In this document: piece after piece, positions 1 to 12,301 of the stretch | Numbering within the stretch: the first letter of the stretch is position 1 | Layout: each line of letters opens with the position of its first letter | From: Burkholderia sp. USMB20 | Lineage (GTDB): Bacteria > Pseudomonadota > Gammaproteobacteria > Burkholderiales > Burkholderiaceae | Reading direction: 5' to 3' | NCBI RefSeq assembly: GCF_000949135.2 | Contig: NZ_JTAN02000014.1 | Span: forward strand, 1 to 64,000 | Length of the DNA: 64,000 nucleotides | Position numbers and translations under genes: made by a program | Notes under the pieces: generated by a model | Seen by the model: only the letters and a program-made list of their open reading frames with translations | Told to the model about the DNA's origin: nothing | Databases searched by the model: none

Positions 1-50
1 GGAGCCGGCGATCGTCAGGACGTTGGGTATCGGGTGCGTCATGATGGCAA

Positions 51-74
51 GGCGCCGGTTCGAAGACCGGCGCC
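51..74 (-). terminator. hairpin downstream of lplT
   Basis: A 9-bp perfect stem (GGCGCCGGT / ACCGGCGCC) with a 6-base loop lies about 27 bases past the lplT stop codon. There is no clear T tract on either strand, so it may only be a 3'-end stabilising structure. Bases 1-100 otherwise contain no gene that I can support. Confidence 0.35.
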
Positions 75-100
75 GACGGACGGAAACAGGAAGTGTAGCG

Positions 101-1408
101 TCAGTGCCGCGATTCGCCGATCAGCGCGACCGAGTCGAACTGACGCTGGTTCGCCTGGTGGCGGCGCATCACGAGCCACATCGTCAGGCACACGAACGTG
201 CCGAACAGCACGATCACGACGCCGACCGGCACGTCGAGCCAGACCAGCACCGCGTACAGGCACAGCATCACGAGCACCGACAGGTTCTCGTTGAAGTTCT
301 GCACCGCGATCGAATGGCCGGCCGACAGCAGCACGTGGCCGCGATGCTGCAGCAGCGCGTTCATCGGAACCACGAAGTAGCCGGACAGCGCGCCGACGCA
401 GATCAGGAAGATGTACGCGACGATCAGGTACACGGGCAGGCGCAGGTGGCCGAAATGCACGGCCCAGTGCGCCGGGAACAGGTCGCGCGTGTAGAACGCC
501 ATCAGCATGACCGCGATACCCATGATGATGCCGACCGGCAGCACGCTGAGCGACTTCTTCAGCGGGATCCGCGCGGCGGCGGCGATCGCACCGCCCGCGA
601 CGCCGACCGCGACCACCGCCTGCAGGATCGCGCCTTCGGACAGCGACATGTTGAGCGACACTTCGGCCCACTTCAGCACGATGAACTGCAGCGTCGCGCC
701 CGCGCCCCAGAACAGCGTCGTGACCGCGAGCGAGATCTGGCCGAGCTTGTCGCGCCAGAGCACCATGAAGCAGTCGGCGAAGTCGGTGAGGAGCTTGACC
801 GGGCCGCGCTCCTGCTTCGGGTAGCGCGCGCCGGTATCGGGGATCCGCAGATTGAAGATGGCGGCGATCACGTAGATCGCCATGATGATCACCATCGCCG
901 CTTCGGCGGGCGTGGCGATCCAGGCTGGCGTGTGCGCGATCACGTGCGACGCGATGTGCGGGCTGATCAGCGCGCCGCCGAGCACGGTGCCGAGGATGAT
1001 CGAGCTGACGGTCGTGCCTTCGATCCAGCCGTTCGCGGCGACGAGCCGGTCGGCCGGCAGCAGCTCGGTCAGAATGCCGTACTTCGCGGGCGAGTAGGCC
1101 GCGGCGCCGAACCCGACGATGCCGTATGCGATCAGCGGATGGGCGCCGAGCAGCATGATCAGGCAGCCGACCACCTTGATCGAATTGGTGATGAACATCA
1201 CGCGCCCCTTCGGACGCGAATCGGCGAACGCACCGACATAGGCCGCCAGCACCACATACGACAACACGAAGAACAGCTTGAGCAGCGGTGTCATCCAGTT
1301 GGGGGCGTGGAGGTCTTTCAGCAGGGCGATGGCGGCGATGAGAAGCGCATTGTCGGCCAGCGACGAGAAAAACTGCGCGGCCATGATGGTGTAAAAACCT
1401 TTTTTCAT
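101..1408 (-). CDS. lplT: lysophospholipid transporter LplT (MFS)
   Basis: This 435-residue polytopic inner-membrane protein resembles LplT, the major-facilitator flippase that returns lysophosphatidylethanolamine to the inner leaflet for re-acylation. About twelve hydrophobic segments are visible. The loop after the second carries a motif-A-like ADSRPKGR (about residues 62-69), and the N-terminus MKKGFYTIMAAQFFSSLADN is typical of the family. In enterobacteria lplT sits beside the acyltransferase gene aas; no aas is visible here, and the neighbour is the divergent alr. The start is the ATG at 1408, the first Met before the conserved N-terminal segment. The function is inferred from family resemblance and is fairly secure at MFS/LplT level, less so for the exact substrate. 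Confidence 0.85.
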   Translation of the reverse strand: MKKGFYTIMAAQFFSSLADNALLIAAIALLKDLHAPNWMTPLLKLFFVLSYVVLAAYVGAFADSRPKGRVMFITNSIKVVGCLIMLLGAHPLIAYGIVGFGAAAYSPAKYGILTELLPADRLVAANGWIEGTTVSSIILGTVLGGALISPHIASHVIAHTPAWIATPAEAAMVIIMAIYVIAAIFNLRIPDTGARYPKQERGPVKLLTDFADCFMVLWRDKLGQISLAVTTLFWGAGATLQFIVLKWAEVSLNMSLSEGAILQAVVAVGVAGGAIAAAARIPLKKSLSVLPVGIIMGIAVMLMAFYTRDLFPAHWAVHFGHLRLPVYLIVAYIFLICVGALSGYFVVPMNALLQHRGHVLLSAGHSIAVQNFNENLSVLVMLCLYAVLVWLDVPVGVVIVLFGTFVCLTMWLVMRRHQANQRQFDSVALIGESRH

Positions 1409-1626
1409 CTGATGCGATGCTTTCGTCGCTGCGGCAGGGCCGCGTAGGCCGCCTGGTATGCGATCGGCTTATTCCGTTCGAAATGGGTTGTGCGCACGGC
1501 TTTATAACACGAAAATACGGCAATTCGGACTAGCAAGATTCCCCGATCGTTCCGCAAATTGTCGGCTTCGGTGCTCAAAAGGCGCGGTAAGCTGATGATT
1601 CGCAAGCGTCTTTACGTAAATTTCCC

Positions 1627-2697
1627 ATGCCGCGCCCGATCTCCGCCACCATCCACACCGCCGCCCTCGCGAACAATCTCTCCGTCGTCCGCCGCTTTGC
1701 CGGCCCGTCCAAGGTCTGGGCGGTCGTCAAGGCCAACGCGTACGGCCACGGTCTCGCGCGCGTGTTTCCCGGCCTGCGCGGCACCGACGGCTTCGGCCTG
1801 CTCGACCTCGACGAGGCCGTGAAGCTGCGCGAGCTCGGCTGGGCCGGCCCCATCCTGCTGCTCGAAGGGTTCTTCCGGTCGACCGACATCGACGTGATCG
1901 ACCGCTACAGCCTCACGACCACCGTCCACAACGACGAGCAGATGCGGATGCTCGAGACGGCGCGGCTGTCGAAGCCCGTCAACGTGCAGCTCAAGATGAA
2001 CAGCGGGATGAACCGGCTCGGCTACGTGCCGGAGAAGTACCGCGCCGCGTGGGAGCGCGCCCGTGCGTGCCCCGGCATCGGCCAGATCACGTTGATGACC
2101 CATTTTTCGGACGCCGACAACGAGCGCGGCGTCGCCGAGCAGCTCGCGACGTTCGAGCGCGGCGCGGCAAGCATCGCGGGCGCGCGCAGCCTCGCGAATT
2201 CGGCGGCCGTGCTGTGGCATCCGGATACGCACTTCGACTGGGTGCGGCCGGGGATCGTGCTGTACGGCGCATCGCCGTCGGGGCTGTCGTCCGACATCGC
2301 CGACACGGGCCTGAAGCCCGCGATGACGCTCGCCTCCGAGCTGATCGCCGTGCAGACGATCGCGAAGGGGCAGGCGATCGGCTATGGCTCGACATTCTCC
2401 GCGCAAGCGCAGATGCGCATCGGCGTCGTCGCGTGCGGCTATGCGGACGGCTATCCGCGCGTCGCACCCGAAGGCACGCCCGTGATCGTCGACGGCATCC
2501 GCACGCGGATCGTCGGCCGCGTGTCGATGGACATGATCACCGTCGACCTGACGCCGTGCCCGCAGGCCGGCGTCGGCGCGCGGGTCGAGCTGTGGGGCAA
2601 CGCGCTGCCGATCGACGACGTCGCGCGCCATTGCGGGACCATCGGCTATGAACTGATGTGCGCGGTCGCCGCCCGCGTACCGGTGCGCGCGGAATAA
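1627..2697 (+). CDS. alr: alanine racemase
   Basis: A fold-type III PLP enzyme of 356 residues that interconverts L- and D-alanine and supplies D-alanine for peptidoglycan in the cytoplasm. The PLP-binding lysine is K35 in [10 protein letters not shown], and the second catalytic base is Y253 in IGYGSTFSA. The C-terminal beta domain carries the expected VSMDMITVD. Length matches short bacterial Alr/DadX enzymes. It is divergent from lplT (218-bp gap that should hold both promoters) and is followed 11 bp later by radA, so the two are probably co-transcribed. No D-amino-acid dehydrogenase is adjacent, which favours a biosynthetic Alr over a catabolic DadX, but sequence alone cannot separate them. 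Confidence 0.95.
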   Translation: MPRPISATIHTAALANNLSVVRRFAGPSKVWAVVKANAYGHGLARVFPGLRGTDGFGLLDLDEAVKLRELGWAGPILLLEGFFRSTDIDVIDRYSLTTTVHNDEQMRMLETARLSKPVNVQLKMNSGMNRLGYVPEKYRAAWERARACPGIGQITLMTHFSDADNERGVAEQLATFERGAASIAGARSLANSAAVLWHPDTHFDWVRPGIVLYGASPSGLSSDIADTGLKPAMTLASELIAVQTIAKGQAIGYGSTFSAQAQMRIGVVACGYADGYPRVAPEGTPVIVDGIRTRIVGRVSMDMITVDLTPCPQAGVGARVELWGNALPIDDVARHCGTIGYELMCAVAARVPVRAE

Positions 2698-2708
2698 GGG
2701 CAGCACGC

Positions 2709-4085
2709 GTGGCCAAACAGAAAACCGTCTACGTCTGCAGCGAGTGCGGCGGACAAACCCCGAAGTGGCAGGGGCAATGCCCGTCGTGCCAGGCCTGGAA
2801 CACGCTCGTCGAATCGGTCGCCGAGTCGCCGGCCGCCCATCGCTTCCAGTCGCTCGCGAAACGCGCGCCCGTGCAGCGCCTCGTCGACATCGAAGCGGCC
2901 GACGTGCCGCGCTTCTCCACCGGCATCGGCGAATTCGATCGCGTGCTGGGCGGCGGGCTGGTCCCGGGCGGCGTCGTGCTGATCGGCGGCGATCCCGGCA
3001 TCGGCAAGTCGACGCTGTTGCTGCAGTCGCTCGCGGACATCGCGAGCGAGCGGCGCGCACTCTATATCAGCGGCGAGGAATCGGCCGCGCAGATCGCGTT
3101 GCGCGCGCAACGGCTCGCACTGCTCGACGGCGGCGCGCCGGCGGCCGAGCTGAAGCTGCTCGCCGAGATCCAGCTCGAGAAGATCCAGGCAGCGATCGAC
3201 GCGGAACGGCCGGACGTCGCCGTCATCGACTCGATCCAGACCGTCTATTCCGAAGCGCTGACATCGGCGCCCGGCTCGGTCGCGCAGGTGCGCGAGTGCG
3301 CGGCGCAGCTCACGCGCATCGCGAAGCAGTCCGGCACCGCGATCATCATGGTCGGGCACGTGACGAAGGAGGGCAACCTCGCGGGCCCGCGCGTGCTCGA
3401 GCACATCGTCGACACGGTGCTGTACTTCGAGGGCGACACCCATTCGTCGTTCCGGCTCGTGCGCGCGTTCAAGAACCGCTTCGGCGCGGTCAACGAGCTC
3501 GGCGTGTTCGCGATGACCGAGCGCGGGCTGCGCGGCGTCGCGAACCCGTCCGCGCTGTTCCTGTCGCAGCACGAGCAGGTCGTGCCGGGTTCCTGCGTGC
3601 TCGTCACGCAGGAGGGCACGCGCCCGCTGCTCGTCGAGATCCAGGCGCTCGTCGATACGGCCCACGTGCCGAACCCGCGCCGGCTCGCGGTCGGCCTCGA
3701 GCAGAACCGGCTCGCGATGCTGCTCGCGGTGCTGCACCGGCACGCGGGCATCGCGTGTTTCGACCAGGACGTGTTCCTGAACGCGGTGGGCGGCGTGAAG
3801 ATCACCGAGCCGGCCGCCGACCTCGCGGTGCTGCTCGCGATCCATTCGTCGATGCGCAACAAGGCGCTGCCGAAGGGCCTGATCGTGTTCGGCGAAGTGG
3901 GGCTGGCAGGCGAGATCCGGCCGTCCCCGCGCGGCCAGGAACGCCTGCGCGAGGCGGCGAAGCTCGGTTTCACCGCCGCGCTGATCCCGAAGGCGAATGC
4001 ACCGAAACAGCCGATCGAAGGACTGAACGTGATGGCCGTCGAGCGGATCGAGCAGGCGATCGACCGTGTGCGCGATCTCGAATAG
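2709..4085 (+). CDS. radA: DNA repair protein RadA
   Basis: RadA is a RecA-like, DnaB-type helicase/ATPase that promotes branch migration of recombination intermediates. The predicted protein has 458 residues from the GTG at 2709. That start gives the usual N-terminus VAKQKTVYVC; an in-frame ATG 51 bp upstream would overlap alr and add unconserved residues. Features in order are a C4 zinc finger (C10, C13, C24, C27), a Walker A GDPGIGKST (residues 94-102), the RadA-specific KNRFG motif near residue 257, and a C-terminal Lon-protease-like domain with an inactive catalytic site. It follows alr by 11 bp. Confidence 0.97.
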   Translation: MAKQKTVYVCSECGGQTPKWQGQCPSCQAWNTLVESVAESPAAHRFQSLAKRAPVQRLVDIEAADVPRFSTGIGEFDRVLGGGLVPGGVVLIGGDPGIGKSTLLLQSLADIASERRALYISGEESAAQIALRAQRLALLDGGAPAAELKLLAEIQLEKIQAAIDAERPDVAVIDSIQTVYSEALTSAPGSVAQVRECAAQLTRIAKQSGTAIIMVGHVTKEGNLAGPRVLEHIVDTVLYFEGDTHSSFRLVRAFKNRFGAVNELGVFAMTERGLRGVANPSALFLSQHEQVVPGSCVLVTQEGTRPLLVEIQALVDTAHVPNPRRLAVGLEQNRLAMLLAVLHRHAGIACFDQDVFLNAVGGVKITEPAADLAVLLAIHSSMRNKALPKGLIVFGEVGLAGEIRPSPRGQERLREAAKLGFTAALIPKANAPKQPIEGLNVMAVERIEQAIDRVRDLE

Positions 4086-4090
4086 CCGTG

Positions 4091-4120
4091 GCGGGCCAGC
4101 GCCGGCGTGCGCTGGCCCGC
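4091..4120 (+). terminator. hairpin after radA
   Basis: A 12-bp perfect stem (GCGGGCCAGCGC / GCGCTGGCCCGC) with a 6-base loop starts 5 bases after the radA stop. There is no T run, so termination may be weak or Rho-assisted. Confidence 0.5.
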
Positions 4121-4234
4121 GGTGATCTGTCGCGTAATTGACTGTAATGAATATGTAGGCTGATGTAACCCGCCGGACATCGCTTTTCCCTATCCTTTGC
4201 CGGATCGTCGAACCGCGCAATGCGAAGGGAACCT

Positions 4235-4501
4235 ATGTTTAAACAGTATGGGGAAGCGCCGAGCGGACGCAGTTACAACCTGCGCGGCTGCCGTGTGTCG
4301 GAGCCGATCGTTCAGCCGTGGGGCGGCGGATGCCGCATCGTCGAATGGATCGACGACGAAGGGCGCCTGGCGCGCCGGGTCGTGTCCGAGGACGTGACGG
4401 AAGCGGAGGTCGCCGCGGCGATCCGCCGGCCGACCGAAGGGCGGCGTCACCTGATGGGCGATGACGAGCAGATGCCGCGCGATACGTTGCCGCGGCGTTG
4501 A
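4235..4501 (+). CDS. small DUF2866-like protein
   Basis: An 88-residue soluble protein without signal peptide or membrane segment. The central core (YNLRGCRVSEPIVQPWGG, then CRIVEWID) resembles the DUF2866 family that I recall as largely restricted to Burkholderia and relatives; function unknown. The ATG at 4235 is preferred over an in-frame ATG 15 bp upstream because a purine-rich GAAGGGA lies at normal spacing ahead of it. It stands alone, separated from radA by a hairpin and a 115-bp gap, and ends facing yheS. The family name is from memory and should be checked by profile search. Confidence 0.75.
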   Translation: MFKQYGEAPSGRSYNLRGCRVSEPIVQPWGGGCRIVEWIDDEGRLARRVVSEDVTEAEVAAAIRRPTEGRRHLMGDDEQMPRDTLPRR

Positions 4502-4560
4502 GCGGTTGGCGCGGCCGGCACACGGCCGACGCGATCACGTCGAACGCGACAATGACAAAG

Positions 4561-4592
4561 AGGCCGGGCCCGGGCGCCCGGCCTTGTCGTTT
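4561..4592. terminator. bidirectional terminator between convergent genes
   Basis: The stem AGGCCGGGC / GCCCGGCCT (9 bp, 6-base loop) is followed by TTGTCGTTT on the plus strand and by TCTTT on the minus strand. It lies between the small plus-strand gene and yheS, which converge here. Confidence 0.8.
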
Positions 4593-4704
4593 CCGCGCCC
4601 GGTGCGGCCGGGCGGGTTCGCCGGTCGTCGATCGTAGACCGTGGATCGTGCCGAGGACGTCCGGCCGCCGCTGAAACGACCGGCCGACGGCGCCCGGCGC
4701 GCGT

Positions 4705-6637
4705 TCAGCCGATCTGCTCGAGTTCTTCCTGCACGGCGAGCCAGTCCGCCTCGACCGTTTCGAGCCGGGCATTGACCTCGCCCAGCTTGCGGATCGCTTC
4801 GGTCAGTTCCGTCTTGCGCGCGGCTTCGTAGCTCGCCGGATCGGCGACGAACGCGTCGAGGCGCGCCTTCTCCGCGTGCAGCGTTTCCATTTCCCTTTCG
4901 AGCTTCGTGATGCGGTTCTGCAGCGGTTTCTTCAGCTGCGACAGCCGCTGGCGCTCTTCGGCCGCCTGACGCTTCTGGTCCTTGCGGTTGACGCCCGGAT
5001 CCGCGCCCGCTGCCGCCGCGCTGTCGGCCTTCGCGGCCGCGCGTTGCTCGGCCGCATGCTGCAGCAGCCAGTCGCGGTAATCGTCGAGGTCGCCGTCGAA
5101 CGGCTGCAGCCGGTGCTTCGCGACGAGCATGAACTGGTCGGTGGTCGCGCGCAGCAGGTGGCGGTCGTGCGAGACGAGGATCAGCGTGCCTTCGAACTGC
5201 GCGAGCGCCATCGTCAGCGCGTGACGCGTCTCGAGGTCGAGGTGGTTGGTCGGTTCGTCGAGCAGCAGCAGGTTCGGTTTCTGCCAGATGATCAGCGCAA
5301 GCGCGAGCCGCGCCTTCTCGCCGCCCGAGAACGGGCCGACCGGGCTCGTCGCCATGTCGCCGGAGAAATTGAAGCCGCCGAGGAAGTCGCGCAGTTCCTG
5401 CTCGCGCGTATCGGGGGCGAGCCGTGCGAGATGCGCGAGCGGCGAATCGTCCTCGCGCAGGGTTTCGAGCTGGTGCTGCGCGAAATAGCCGATCGTCAGC
5501 CCCTTGCCGTCGCGCACGTGGCCCGACAGCGGCGCGAGCGTGCCGGCCAGCGTCTTGATCAGCGTCGACTTGCCCTGGCCGTTCGCGCCGAGCAGGCCGA
5601 TGCGCTGGCCGTTCTGGATCGACAGCGCCACGCGTTCGACGATCGGGATGTCCGTGCCGTCCTCGGCGTGGTAGCCGCAGCGGACGTCTTCCATCACCAT
5701 CATCGGGTTCGGCGCGGCGTCGGGCGTGCGGAACTCGAACGTGAACGGCGACGCGATGTGCGCGGGCGCGATCAGCTCCATCTTCTCGAGCGCCTTCATC
5801 CGGCTTTGCGCCTGCTTGGCCTTGGTTGCCTTGGCCTTGAAGCGGTCGACGAAGCTTTGCAGGTGCTCGATCGTCTTCTGCTGCTTTTCGTACGCGCTTT
5901 GCTGCAGCGCCAGCTGCTGCGCACGCAGCACTTCGAACTGCGAGTAATTGCCGCCGTAGCGCTTCACCTGGCGATTTTCCAGATGCAGCGTGACGTTGCA
6001 GATCGAGTCGAGGAATTCGCGGTCGTGCGAGATCACGACGAGCGTGCCGGCGTAGCGGTGCAGCCAGTCTTCGAGCCAGACGATCGCGTCGAGGTCGAGG
6101 TGGTTGGTCGGTTCGTCGAGCAGCAGCAGGTCGGAGCGGCACATCAGCGCCTGCGCGAGGTTCAGCCGCATGCGCCAGCCGCCGGAGAAGCTGGCGACCG
6201 ATTCGCGCGTCTGCGCGAGCGTGAAGCCGAGGCCGAGCAGCAGCAGCGCTTCGGCGCGCGCGGGCCGTATAGCCGTCGGCGTCGGCGAACGCCGCGTGCG
6301 CGTCGGCTTCGGCCGCGCCGTCGTGCGCGGCCGAGGCGGCGGCGATACGCGCCTCGATCTCGCGCAGCGCGGTGTCGCCGTCGAGCGTGTAGTCGAGCGC
6401 GGAGCGGTCGACGGCGGGCGTTTCCTGCGACACGTGGGCGATCCGCCACGACGGCGGCATCGCGAAATCGCCGCCGTCGGAATGCAGCTCGCCGCGCAGG
6501 ACCGAGAAGAGCGTCGATTTGCCGGCGCCGTTCGCGCCGATCAGGCCGGCTTTCTCGCCGGGATTGAGCACGAACGAGGCCGACTCGAACAGCGGCTTGG
6601 TGCCGCGCGCAAGGCTGAACTGATTGAAACGGATCAC
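4705..6637 (-). pseudogene. yheS: ABC-F ATPase YheS, reading frame broken near 6254-6262
   Basis: This is an ABC-F family protein: two ABC ATPase domains on one chain, no membrane domain, with a ribosome-associated role expected from the family. Domain 1 begins at the ATG at 6637 with Walker A GANGAGKST, but the frame holding it becomes non-homologous after GYTARA. The rest of the protein (signature FSGGW, DEPTNHLDLD, linker, second domain with GANGQGKST and FSGGEKARL, and the coiled-coil C-terminus) continues to 4705 in another frame. The switch is in an alternating GC run at about 6254-6262 and corresponds to +1 or -2 bases. The intact protein would be about 640 residues, like E. coli YheS. 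A second initiation at the ATG at 6171 could at most make a C-terminal 488-residue piece. A sequencing indel is possible. Confidence 0.85.
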
Positions 6638-6773
6638 GGCGGGAATGACTGACCAAAACCGCTATTCTAGACTGCGCGCGCGTCGCCCCGGATATCGGCC
6701 GTTCGGCAGGTGCCGCAACGACGCGATTTCGCCTAGACTCCACGTCGATACGGTTTCGTAAAAGGAGTGCCCG

Positions 6774-7253
6774 ATGTCCACCCTGTATTCGTTCAGCGCA
6801 GAGACGCTCGCGGGCGCACCCGCGTCGCTCGACGCGTATCGCGGCAAGGTGCTGCTGATCGTCAATACCGCGAGCGAGTGCGGTTTCACGCCGCAGTACG
6901 CGGGCCTGCAGAAGCTGTATGAGCAGTACGCGGCCCGCGGTTTCTTCGTGCTCGGCTTCCCGTGCAACCAGTTCGGCAAGCAGGAGCCGGGCGACGCCAC
7001 GGAGATCGGCGCGTTCTGCGAGCGCAACTACGGCGTCACGTTCCCGATGTTCGCGAAGATCGACGTGAAGGGCGACCACGCGCATCCGCTGTACCGCTAC
7101 CTGACCGACGAGGCGCCCGGCATCCTCGGCCTCAAGGCGATCAAGTGGAATTTCACGAAATTCCTGATCGACCGCGACGGGCGGATCGTCAAGCGCTACG
7201 CGCCGTCGACGAAGCCCGAGGAAATCGCCGCGGATATCGACAAGCTGCTTTGA
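6774..7253 (+). CDS. glutathione peroxidase family protein
   Basis: A 159-residue cytoplasmic peroxidase that reduces hydrogen peroxide or organic hydroperoxides. The catalytic residues of the family are present in the cysteine form: C36 in SECGFT, Q70 in NQFGKQEP, W125 and N126 in IKWNFTKF. C82 could be the resolving cysteine of a thioredoxin-dependent, BtuE-like enzyme, so true use of glutathione is uncertain. The ATG at 6774 is preceded by AAAAGGAG at 6760-6767, a strong ribosome binding site. The gene is divergent from yheS (136-bp gap) and converges on the cardiolipin synthase gene. Confidence 0.93.
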   Translation: MSTLYSFSAETLAGAPASLDAYRGKVLLIVNTASECGFTPQYAGLQKLYEQYAARGFFVLGFPCNQFGKQEPGDATEIGAFCERNYGVTFPMFAKIDVKGDHAHPLYRYLTDEAPGILGLKAIKWNFTKFLIDRDGRIVKRYAPSTKPEEIAADIDKLL

Positions 7254-7317
7254 CGGTTCGATGCGGCGAGCGGGCGGTTCGGATCGAGCCTGCCTGGGTC
7301 GCGCCGTGCGAAAGCAT

Positions 7318-7337
7318 GCGCCGCCGGGCGGCGGCGC
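7318..7337. terminator. possible hairpin between convergent genes
   Basis: GCGCCGCC / GGCGGCGC, 8-bp stem with a 4-base loop, lies in the 106-bp gap between the peroxidase and cardiolipin synthase genes. No T tract follows, so support comes only from the stem and the convergent layout. Confidence 0.35.
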
Positions 7338-7359
7338 GGGGCCGGCGCTCGCGCAACCG

Positions 7360-8799
7360 CTACAGGATCGGCGCGAACAGGCGCGCGACGTGCATGGCGA
7401 TACGCCGCCACGCGGGCGAGTGCCGATACTCGTTCGCATCGACTTCGTAGGCCAGCGCGAAATCGGCGTCGAGCATCGCTTCGACTTCGGCGGCGAACGC
7501 GCGGTCGACGGTCAGCACCATGATTTCGAAGTTCAGCCGGAACGAGCGGTTGTCGAGATTCGCGCTGCCGACGGCGGCCGCGACGCGGTCGATCAGCAGC
7601 ACTTTCTGATGCAGGAAGCCGGGCCGGTAGCGAAACACCTTGACGCCAGCGTCGACGAGATCGCGCGCATAGAGCTTCGACGCCTCGAACACCACGTAGT
7701 GATCGCGCCGGCTCGGAATCAGGATGCGCACGTCGACGCCGCGCATCACCGCGAGCTTCAGCGCGGCGATCACCGCTTCGTCGGGCACGAGATACGGCGT
7801 CGTGATCCAGACCCGTTCGCGCGCGGCGTTGATCGCCTCGACGAAGAACAGCGAGCCGGTTTCCTGCTTGTCGGCCGGCCCCATCGGCACGGCGAGGCAA
7901 TGCATCGCGTCGTCGGGCAGCGCCTCCGGCGGCGCGGCGAGCGGCGGCAGCGTCTGCGTGGCCCAGTGCCAGTCTTCGGCGAACACGTACTGGATGCTGG
8001 CCACCACCGGGCCGCGAATCTCGATATGGGTGTCGCGCCACGGCGACAGGCGCCGGTTCCCACCGAGATATTCGACGCCGACGTTGAGACCGCCGACGAA
8101 CGCGCGATTGCCGTCGACGACGACGATCTTGCGATGGTTGCGGAAGTTGAGCTGGAAGCGGTTGACGAACTTGCGGTGGGTCGCGAACGGATGGACCTCG
8201 ACGCCGCCGCGGCGCAGCGTGTCGACGTAGCCGCGCGGCAGGTCGAAGCTGCCGATGCTGTCGTACAGCAGGTAGCAGCGCACGCCGGCCGCCGTGCGGG
8301 CGAGCAGCGCGTCGCGCAGCATCTGGCCGAGCGCGTCGTCGCGCACGATGAAGAACTGGACGATCACGTAGTCGCGCGCGGCGTCGATCGCCGACAGGAT
8401 CGCCGAGAAGGTTGCGTCGCCGTTCACGAGCGTGCGCACCGCATTGCCGCCGACGAACGGCATTCCGCCCAGCCGCGTGAGCGCGAGCACGGCGGCCCGG
8501 CCGATCGCGTCGGCGGCCTGCCCGTCGGTTGCGTCCGCAGCGGGCCATGGCGCGCGCGGTGCGTGCGTGCGCAGCGCTTCCATCTCGTGGCGCCGCGCGT
8601 CGACATAGCCGGAGAACTTGCTGCGGCCGAGGAACAGGTACGGGATGAGCGTCAGGTACGGCATCGCGGCGAGCGACACGGCCCATGCGATCGCGCCTTG
8701 CGACGTGCGGGTATTCATGAGCGCATGACACGCCGCGATGATCCCGAGCACATGGATGGCCAGGACCAGGGTGCCGAGATGTAGCCAGTCGAGGGTCAT
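7360..8799 (-). CDS. cls: cardiolipin synthase (phospholipase D family)
   Basis: A 479-residue inner-membrane enzyme that joins two phosphatidylglycerol molecules, or a close variant, to make cardiolipin. Two hydrophobic helices occupy about residues 8-28 and 36-57. Two PLD HxKx4D motifs follow: H222/K224/D229 in NHRKIVVVDG and H397/K399/D404 in LHQKVLLIDR. Length and layout match bacterial ClsA-type enzymes. The gene appears monocistronic, convergent with the peroxidase gene and separated from prmB by 113 bp. Which of several Burkholderia Cls paralogues it is cannot be told from this window. Confidence 0.92.
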   Translation of the reverse strand: MTLDWLHLGTLVLAIHVLGIIAACHALMNTRTSQGAIAWAVSLAAMPYLTLIPYLFLGRSKFSGYVDARRHEMEALRTHAPRAPWPAADATDGQAADAIGRAAVLALTRLGGMPFVGGNAVRTLVNGDATFSAILSAIDAARDYVIVQFFIVRDDALGQMLRDALLARTAAGVRCYLLYDSIGSFDLPRGYVDTLRRGGVEVHPFATHRKFVNRFQLNFRNHRKIVVVDGNRAFVGGLNVGVEYLGGNRRLSPWRDTHIEIRGPVVASIQYVFAEDWHWATQTLPPLAAPPEALPDDAMHCLAVPMGPADKQETGSLFFVEAINAARERVWITTPYLVPDEAVIAALKLAVMRGVDVRILIPSRRDHYVVFEASKLYARDLVDAGVKVFRYRPGFLHQKVLLIDRVAAAVGSANLDNRSFRLNFEIMVLTVDRAFAAEVEAMLDADFALAYEVDANEYRHSPAWRRIAMHVARLFAPIL

Positions 8800-8912
8800 G
8801 GGCGCGTGACGGACTCCTGAAGTCGTGCGGCGCGACGGCCGCTTACGCGCATCTTACCCAACCGTGCGGGACAGCGGTGTGCCGTACCGCACGGTTCGGT
8901 CGCGGCGCGCCG

Positions 8913-9821
8913 TCAGGCCTTGTGCGGCAGGTCCGACGCCTGGATCAGGAACACGGCGTCGTCGCCCGCGCTGGTGGGCAGCCACGTGAGCTCGAGGCCG
9001 CCGAACGCGCCTTCGACGTGCTCGCGCTCGTTGCCGATCTCGACGACGAGCACGCCGTCGTCGTGCAGCCAGTTGTGCGCTTGCCCGATGATGCGCCGCA
9101 CGATGTCCATCCCGTCGTCGCCGCCCGCGAGCGCCATTTCCGGCTCGTGCCGGTACTCGGGCGGGAGGGCCGCCATCGACGTCGCGTTCACGTACGGCGG
9201 GTTCGTCAGGATCACGTCGTAGCGCGTGTCGGGTTCGGCGCGGAACGCGGGCAGCGGCGTGTAGAGGTCGCCGCGATGCAGCGTGATGCGATCGTCGAGG
9301 CCATAGTCGCGCACGTTGATCTCGGCGACTTCGAGTGCCTTCTCGGACAGGTCGACCGCGTCGATCTCGGCATTCGGGAACGCGCTGGCCGCGAGGATCG
9401 CGAGGCAGCCGGAGCCGGTGCACAGCTCGAGCACCGCGCCGACCTGCTCGGGATCGGCGACATACGGCTGCAGCCCGTCGTCGAGCAGTTCGCCGATGAA
9501 CGAGCGCGGCACGATCACGCGCTCGTCGACGTAGAAGCGGTGGCCATGCATCCACGCTTCATGCGTGAGATACGCGGCCGGCACGCGGTCGGTCGCGCGC
9601 CGTTCGATCACCGCGAGCACGGCCGCGATTTCGTCGGGCAGCAGGCGGGCATCGAGGAACGGCTCGAGCGTGTCGAGCGGCAGGTCGAGCGTGTGGAGCA
9701 CGAGGTAGGCGGCTTCGTCGTACGCGTTGTCCGAGCCGTGGCCGAACGCGAGCTTCGCCTTCGAGAAGCGCGTGACCGCATAGCGCAGCAGGTCGCGAAC
9801 AGTTGCAAAAGGTGTCGTCAT
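8913..9821 (-). CDS. prmB: ribosomal protein L3 glutamine N5-methyltransferase PrmB
   Basis: PrmB uses S-adenosylmethionine to methylate a glutamine side chain of ribosomal protein L3. The 302-residue product has an N-terminal helical domain, SAM motif I LCTGSGCL (residues 133-140) and the catalytic NPPY (residues 207-210) of the HemK family. The start is the ATG at 9821 (MTTPFATV), giving the family's usual length; the frame stays open far upstream only because it overlaps dapE out of frame. It follows dapE by 11 bp and is the last gene of the dap cluster, an arrangement common in beta-proteobacteria. HemK/PrmC is the alternative, but the N-terminus and length favour PrmB. Confidence 0.93.
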   Translation of the reverse strand: MTTPFATVRDLLRYAVTRFSKAKLAFGHGSDNAYDEAAYLVLHTLDLPLDTLEPFLDARLLPDEIAAVLAVIERRATDRVPAAYLTHEAWMHGHRFYVDERVIVPRSFIGELLDDGLQPYVADPEQVGAVLELCTGSGCLAILAASAFPNAEIDAVDLSEKALEVAEINVRDYGLDDRITLHRGDLYTPLPAFRAEPDTRYDVILTNPPYVNATSMAALPPEYRHEPEMALAGGDDGMDIVRRIIGQAHNWLHDDGVLVVEIGNEREHVEGAFGGLELTWLPTSAGDDAVFLIQASDLPHKA

Positions 9822-9832
9822 GCGAGGCTCCG

Positions 9833-12256
<2,424 letters not shown>

Positions 12257-12301
12257 GTTCGTTTTCGCAGGAGATGAATGGAATTGATCGGGATGGACGT
12301 C

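Noticed and set aside
6254-6262. Programmed frameshifting in yheS
   Set aside because: No slippery heptamer and downstream structure of known type is seen, and YheS homologues need none. An indel is simpler.
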